Source: Phoronis australis (lineage: Eukaryota > Phoronida > Phoronidae). From it: a stretch of 64,000 bases of DNA. Shown here piece by piece: positions 57,600 through 64,000 of the stretch. The notes beneath the pieces are model-generated. The model had not been told where the DNA came from. It searched no databases and was given only the letters and a program-made list of their open reading frames with translations. The stretch covers positions 85,679 to 149,678 of the forward strand of contig NMRA01000169.1 of NCBI GenBank assembly GCA_002633005.1. The letters are read 5' to 3'. A program made the position numbers and the translations under genes. Position 1 is the first letter of the stretch, and every line of letters begins with the position of its first letter.

Positions 57600-58680
57600 G
57601 TTGTTTTTTAACTGTTTATTTCATCTCAATGACATTACAAAAAGTGATACAATTACTGCCTTCAAATTGAAAACATTGTATGCAAGCAGATCAGCAGATA
57701 TAACAACAACAAATACAAAGAGGGTCATTACAAAGATATCAAGATTACAAAGTACAATTTTTACGGTATAACAATGTAATAGATAGGGTATTGAACAAAC
57801 TGATTACAAGTACAAATACACATACGAACAAATACGCATGCACATACACTTAAACACGCACGCACACACAAACACACGCACACACATAAGAACACACACG
57901 ACAGAGAAAGACTATATCAATGAGACTGTTAAGTAATTGAAATTTAAGTTTGCTACTGCAAATGAAACTAGATAGCGTATTTATCAGAAAATTATTCAAA
58001 TTTAAGTTGTTGAGATTCTTGAGGTAAAAATTAAATACGTTGATCAATAGGTAAGTTATGATTAAAGTGACATCAATATTTGAATCGACGGCCTGGAAGA
58101 GATGGACACGAGCTATCTGATTGACAGGATATTTAAGAAAAAATGATTATTCAAAGTGACACATTTACAAACATTTGGTATGTCTTGAAATGTTGTTGAA
58201 AATTTCGAGAATTGAGGAAAAGGCTAGCACTTAGCTTATTAATAATTATTTCTGTATTTCTGGTAATAGTAGGTGTGGATTTATGAAACTCAGACTACAC
58301 ATTGTACCTTTGACATCAAGTTTAATCGATTGCGAAATTTGTGCGAATTTTGGATGACAAGGAGTAACGTTCCACAGTTGGATGCACTGAATGTCTGGAA
58401 AATGAACTAGAAAGTCAGGTAAATTTCTTAACGTTTCTGAAATCGGTAAAGAGAGGTAAATTAGAATGTTTATTAATATTATGAACTACCTTAAAGGCAT
58501 AAATGATGATGTGCTGTTTTCTAATGTCATGTGGCATCCAATTATGTAAGACGAAAGAATCCGTTTTACAGTAACGCCCACAATGCTGCCTGATACTGAA
58601 ACCTATCAAGACATGTAAGACCTGAGTAGCTGCAAGTGATGTATAGAAATACATGTACATGTATAATTTGTAGTGTTACA
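57600..58680 (-). mobile_element. Probable non-LTR retroelement 3' fragment
   Basis: The minus-strand frame 58415-58660 contains VLHVLIGFSIRQHC, then FVLHNWMPHDIRKQH and YAFKVVHNINKHSNLP. This resembles the 'lHWlPir.Ri.yK....fK.vh....P.yl' end of CR1/L2-type reverse transcriptases. The sequence to its left may be the 3' UTR. Boundaries are uncertain. Confidence 0.4.
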
Positions 58681-58699
58681 CCTTGTGGGCAATAAATTT

Positions 58700-60390
58700 G
58701 GTTGTTTTTAAATATTTTCTATTCAGTTTACATAATTAGCCAAATTTAAATGGCGAAATTCATGGTAATGGGCAGGTTTAAACACGAGAATTTTTAACTT
58801 TAGAAAATACAGTGACATCAAAAATATTAAATCAAAACAATCCCTGACAGTGGTCACAGAAGTGGTTTGCATACCCGGCCTACGTGGCTTACGGCCCACG
58901 GTTTATATAATGCAGCTAGGTCTGACTGACTCGTAATTGTACCCGACGTCAGCTAACACGGGGATCACCAATTAGGCCTACTAATGCTCCGCACGTGTCC
59001 TACTAATGCTCCGCACGTGTCCTACTTGCCTAACATTAACAAATATCACAATATCTGTGAAATGTCTTGGGTTTTAGTCCCCTGTAAGTCAAGATATTAA
59101 ATTCTATTGACCATCTTCCGGTTGGGACATATGAACAAAAGAACATCACTTGCAAGGCATGTCACTTCTCTTTTCTTTTGCTGTACTTAAACTATTTTGT
59201 GGCACAAACGATGAAAACGAACAATTTTTTACGACGGGGTTAGATTCATTAATCCGCAGTGTCTAAAATGGACGTGTTACGGCTGACAGCCATCCCTGAC
59301 TCTCAATTCCCAAACAAAAGAAGCTAGTCATGAAGTCCATGCTCTGTCGTTAGTGACTATTGTAAACTGGTAAGCAGCATTCATACTTGCCGGTTGGGAA
59401 GTGAAATGTAGCACTTACAAGTAGTGTTAGCGTGATCAGCTTAGTAGCGAGGGCATTCTTTACAAACCTGTCCATCTAGTGTTATTTTGGCCAGTGTTTA
59501 ACCGTATCAATTATGCACACAAAGTGTGAGCATCTGTAATTATTCAAACCTCGATCAGGTAGAACAATTGTGAAATCACTCAACATCGTTCAAAAGGACG
59601 TCAGAAATTTCATCTAATATCGGTGATGTGTACGTAGTAAACACGCGAAAACAGCTACGCTAGAGCGGAAAACAAAGGCAATCTAGTCCACCCAAGTTTC
59701 ACTCCCATTAAATTAAACAAATCGTTTGCGCAAGAGGACAACTTGGCCAGTCTCGAGGGAACTTTTGACTTTTCTATTCATTATACAGGGTCTCAAGAGC
59801 GTTCCATGACTGATTGTTCTCTAAGTCTTCCCAAGCAGGTTGATCAATATCCAATTCCCGTGAACGGGCGGAAAGAAACGCGTCAGTAAATACCGCAGTC
59901 TATTTCAGTGTGGACAAAGTGGTTATTCCCAATCAACGGTTATCGAGAGGTATGTGCAAAACAAGGTTTTCACCATGACAACCCAAGTCTTGTTTTCGCA
60001 AGATCTGAAGCCAATGATCATTGGGACAAAGCCGAGTCATTGTCACGTGAGGTCTGTGCTGAGTGTGCTTCGGTGATTTCTAAGTAATTAATAGCTGTTT
60101 CAGTGATGAAACTTACTCGGTCCGACCTTAGACCGAAGAAGGGATAACTCAAAATCAGCCTAATTTCGGAATCATCTGTTTTACCCCCGATAATTTCATG
60201 AAGAATCTAAAGACCAAAATTCAGACCGAAGTCAATCTTAGCTAAGACCAAAAGTTATCCAGTTACAACTTTTTTGGTGTAAATGACAAAACATGACTGC
60301 CATCACTGTAAGTTGGTAGGGCTATACTTTGTTGATACTTTTCTGTTGTACAATCTAAAGACCACTCAGATGTGAAATTGTCTTCGATTC
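58700..60390. other. No gene recognised
   Basis: Contains a perfect 22-bp tandem doublet (tactaatgctccgcacgtgtcc) at about 58979-59022. Otherwise nothing I can assign. Confidence 0.45.
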
Positions 60391-60399
60391 GAGAACCGG

Positions 60400-61680
60400 C
60401 AAAGCACCGTAGCGTAAAAACCAGGTTTAAGACTTAAACCTGTTCTTCCTAAAGCTTCTCTAATTTAAAACCTAACTTCCATTTCACCAACGTGAATTAA
60501 AAGTCTGAAAGCCTGGTTTTGTTACATCAGGGAGTGGGTTTAATAAAACCAGGTTTAAAGTATCTAAGCCACCCTTCTGAGTCTATCCAACAAAGAAACC
60601 ATTAAAGTGCTTCAATGAAACCTTGATCATGTCGGTATAAATGGCACACAGTAGTACAATCTGTGCACTATTTGCGGAAAAGGTCTAAAACCTTTTCTAA
60701 TGAGGAAAAATGTCCACCGCCCCAGAACTGATTAGAGAAAAAATCAATGTTACAAATCAAGTCGGTGTAAGCAACAGACTTGGAGAGATGTTGGTCCAGG
60801 CCAGAAGGAAAATTTCATCAGTGAAAAAGTTGCTAACAAAAACGGGGAGGGACCCAGTGGAAGATCTAAGATATCATGAGGGGACATGTTTCATTATGTA
60901 ACATCTGTGCCCAACACACGTACACACATTAAAGTACATGTTCACGATTACCTGCTACGTGATAAAGGACCAAATTTATTTCCGTGTCATTTTTCTGCGG
61001 ACAATGTGGGGGTCAGAACCCTGCTCGGCAACCTTAAATCGGGGACCAATGGAGGTGGAACTCCGTGAGAAGAATCAGAAGATGTCGACTTCAGTAAGCC
61101 CGTAGCACTTACGACGATGACGCCCTACTCGACCAGTCGTATTCTGGAAAATTCGAAGGACACCCTGCAACACGTACTGGTCTATGCATAGGCGGATCCA
61201 GGAGGGTCAAGGGGGTCCGGACCCGGCCTTTTATCCCTTGATATTTGTGATATCAAATCTAGAATTGGCAAACTGTTGACTTGGGGATCCTTTTTAAAAA
61301 AAATCCTTAAACCCCCGTTTAAAAAATCATGGATCCGCCCCTTCTAAGTTTGATCTTGTGTCGTTGTAAAACTAGATATTGAAAATAGTCCATTGTCGCT
61401 CTAAAACTGCGTCATAAATGCACATAGCTGTATCATTCAGTTGCACTTATATCGTGCAAGTCTGCCATATTTAACAGTCTAAAGTTAAACCTGGTTTAAG
61501 ATCTTAATACAGGTCGGAATATAGACATCGTCGGTGAAATGAAAATTGATTTAGATCAGGTCTAAACTGGGGATAAACCAGGTTTTACTAGACCAATGGT
61601 CTAACATTTATGAAATGCAGATTATCTTTAAACCTGGTCTAAGTCCAGTTTAAACCTTTATGAAGTCGACTGATAGAGTG
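60400..61680. mobile_element. Inverted-repeat element rich in AGGTTTAA/TTAAACCT, possible Harbinger-type relic
   Basis: The ends at about 60400-60570 and 61480-61680 carry many copies of CCAGGTTTAA and its complement, and share CATTTCACC-ACG in inverted orientation. Between them a 63-residue plus-strand frame (60710-60901) has KISSVKKLLTKTGRDP, similar to the K-x-x-x-K-x-x-x-K-T-G-G-G-P end of Myb-like proteins of PIF/Harbinger elements. Divergent; the family call is tentative. Confidence 0.35.
61188..61342. mobile_element. Short dispersed GGCGGATCC-ended repeat (copy C)
   Basis: Ends ATAGGCGGATCCAGG and, in reverse complement, AGGGGCGGATCCATG. The internal gtgatatcaaatctagaat (61248-61266) is the reverse complement of a block in copy B at 11816-11834. 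It sits inside the AGGTTTAA-rich element. Confidence 0.6.
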
Positions 61681-61689
61681 TGACTTGTC

Positions 61690-63600
61690 TGCACGTCTGA
61701 ATTGATATATCCTAACTATGTAACAATGCCTTCTCAAGTATGCCCATTAAGGGTTTGTTTGGTGAACTCTCAACAAGTAGCAAAATTGTAGCCAACTCTA
61801 GCAAAATCAGACGTAATTTCGGTGTAAATTGAGACTGAAAACCGACTTTGTGCTCACAAAACGGTCTCTTCCAAATTTTCGTCTTCAGTCATAACTTATC
61901 CTTAATTCCAGTTTCAACTTGGACAATTTTAGGCATTTTAAGTCCGAAGTTATTTTTCAGGAGATGCTCCCAAGCCTTGCCCTTTGTGTAGCAAAGTGTG
62001 TTTATTTTAAGTCAAAAAGAAAAGTGTGTGAACTTCTGTTGACAACCAAACGGGTTGAAGCACGACAATACCACTAAGGCCATAGTACCCATAGAGGTTG
62101 ATTGGGTATCTACTTTGAGACAGAAATATCGTATCCACAGTGACACACAGCGTCAAAAATTGGATTTAGTGTTCGTCAGGCATAAATGTACTGTCTTTGG
62201 CCCGGACAAGAGCTTCTAAACATATGCATGTGAACTTGAAGTTGTCAGTCGTAACTTGTGTTGAGAAAACTTCACGGGCAAAAATTAAGGTAACATAAAT
62301 ATAGCAATTGTATTATTCGTTGGAATTCAACGTTATTTGCTTTAAATAAGATATGTCGATATGGCAAACCGCATTCGAGAAAAAGTGGAAATTTTAAGGA
62401 TATGCAAACTTGTATGAAAAGATTATGGCATATTCGTTTACATGATATCATTTCATGCAGAGATCGCATCAGGATGGTGTTCAGACGTGATGGCAATCAA
62501 TGCAAAGATTTCTCATTTACAAATAGATCAACTGTTGTGTACGTCGGAGCAAATTTTCTTTAATGCAAGAGCTTTACAGTGCCTTTTACTGGCCGATTTT
62601 GCCTCTTCAGAGTCTCCTCAAAACATGTTCTTGTATAGGCACATCATGTAACAGCTGCCCAATATTCAGTGCAAAACCCAAGACAACATGAAAACACAAG
62701 CGTGTAGTTGTCACATCCCCCTATACGTTTTTGTGCTACATATAGTTGTTTTAGCTTAACAGCGTCCGGGTTTGAAAGCGGAAATTGTAAACGAAACCCG
62801 TTAATGGTAAATTTGTGAGGCACATGCTACAGTAACTATATAAATAATGTTAATGCAGTATTAAAAGGATTGCATTTTCAAAGTGCGAAAAGTAGAATTT
62901 AAGCAAATAACGTTATCAACCAATCGACAATCAGAATGAAAAAGTCGACAAATTGCCGCGAACATCACTTAAGAATCATATGTTGCCAAGATACGACATT
63001 TCAAGAATTTACGCAGTTTTGATAAAAGGTTATCGCGAAAGACAAACAAGCAAATGGGTTTAATGGACAGGTTCTAAAACCAGAGTACATGGTGATTTCG
63101 ATTGGTTTTGTGATGTGAGTGGAATTAGACCAATTATTTAATGCAAGGGGCAAACAGAACGTGATATGGCTCAACTGAAATATATATTAGCCCGAAGGAA
63201 GGCTGTAAACTTTGTAACGTTTTTACCATTCTGCACTTGATGGGGTCACGTGACCATGTCTTTTTATTGAAATTTAGGAAAACGAAAGATAAATTGATAA
63301 CAAAACAATAGTACTAATAGCATGATCGAATTTCATTTAAATAAACTTCAAGACGAAATCAAAATCGCTGTTACAAATTTTCAAAATTGTCGATTTGTTT
63401 TCGTTTTATGGAGCTGTTAAATTTTAACACTCTCCACCTGCACTCACTTCATAACATACAAACTTTTTACGACGCGTAAAAATCTGTGCACTTAAAATAT
63501 GGCAATTAACAGTCTGGCTCCCCAAGCAGCTTCGGACACTTACCTGAATTAAAAAACGTGAAAACTCGGGTATTGGCCTTGCGTTTTTTTGCTTTTTTTC
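61690..63600. other. No gene recognised
   Basis: AT-rich sequence with short frames only; no exon or repeat I can name on either strand. Confidence 0.4.
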
Positions 63601-63607
63601 GTGATTG

Positions 63608-63740
63608 TGGTGTGCTTAAACCATTTAAAAGTTCGTCGTCCGGTGTCCAATAATAACTCTGTGAACATCTCGCGTGATGTGCTTAAACCACTTAGACGTT
63701 CGTCATTTGTTATTCAATAATAACTATACGCACTTCTCAT
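63608..63740. repeat. Direct tandem duplication of a ~66-bp unit
   Basis: gtgtgcttaaaccatttaaa...gttcgtc...ccaataataactctg is followed by atgtgcttaaaccacttaga...gttcgtc...tcaataataactata, two diverged copies side by side. Confidence 0.7.
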
Positions 63741-64000
63741 GCAAATTAAACATTCATTAGTCCAATTTTTTCCGGTGCGTCATCGCCGTTTCTGTAACGG
63801 TCGCTCATAACACAAGGCATATGTTAACTCAGTGACCTCGGCCACTGCTTGTATTCTGGCTTTAAAAATTAATGAAGTACTTGTTGGATCTTAGTTCTAG
63901 CCAGCGTCCATGGAAAGACGTGTTTGGCTTTGACTGACTGCTACTACTGTTAAGAGTTTGTTGTGCGGTAAACATGTCGTTTTAGTATTATTTAGCAAAA

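Overview
The window is eukaryotic, not prokaryotic: it has spliced genes with GT/AG boundaries, long introns, LINE and DNA-transposon debris and abundant TACATGTA-type words. A secreted mosaic of C-type lectin, MAM, CCP/sushi and CUB domains joined at phase-1 introns points to a metazoan. The repeat landscape and domain shuffling fit a marine invertebrate (hemichordate, cephalochordate, echinoderm or mollusc), but the sequence alone does not settle the species.

Three genes are supported. (1) On the minus strand, from 17935 down to at least 679, a 15-exon gene open at its 3' end encodes signal peptide, C-type lectin domain, MAM, CCP, CUB, CCP, CCP. All 15 exons have splice sites and compatible phases and give 623 residues; the gene probably continues beyond position 1. 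(2) and (3) On the plus strand, two tandem paralogues at 42882-44930 and 54632-56671 encode ~680-residue ankyrin plus six-transmembrane TRP-like channels. Each CDS lies in one exon, with a candidate acceptor just upstream that implies a spliced 5' UTR.

The rest is mostly mobile-element debris. 8.46-8.81 kb: nested foldback element in a lectin-gene intron. 14.2-14.96 kb: TATG/TG microsatellite, retroelement-like A-rich tail and tRNA-derived sequence. 18.2-25 kb: relic transposon sequence followed by large inverted arms built of ~280-bp repeats. 26.5-32.9 kb: inverted and tandem duplications, a 1394-bp non-autonomous TA-target transposon, and a frameshifted transposon ORF. 32.9 kb: a relic of the channel gene's 3' end. 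33.8-34.7 kb: 5'-truncated LINE with a perfect 16-bp target duplication. 38.6-39.0 kb: 21-bp minisatellite. 39.3-41.9 kb: inverted repeats around a THAP-domain relic. 57.2-58.7 kb: further LINE relics. 60.4-61.7 kb: inverted repeats rich in AGGTTTAAACC-like words.

The most informative event is at the 3' end of the first channel gene. A 134-bp inverted-repeat insertion (44912-45045) flanked by AACAG direct repeats supplies the present stop codon. Conceptually removing it leaves an in-frame tail that lines up with the relic at 32.9 kb, so a MITE-like insertion appears to have rewritten this channel's C-terminus.
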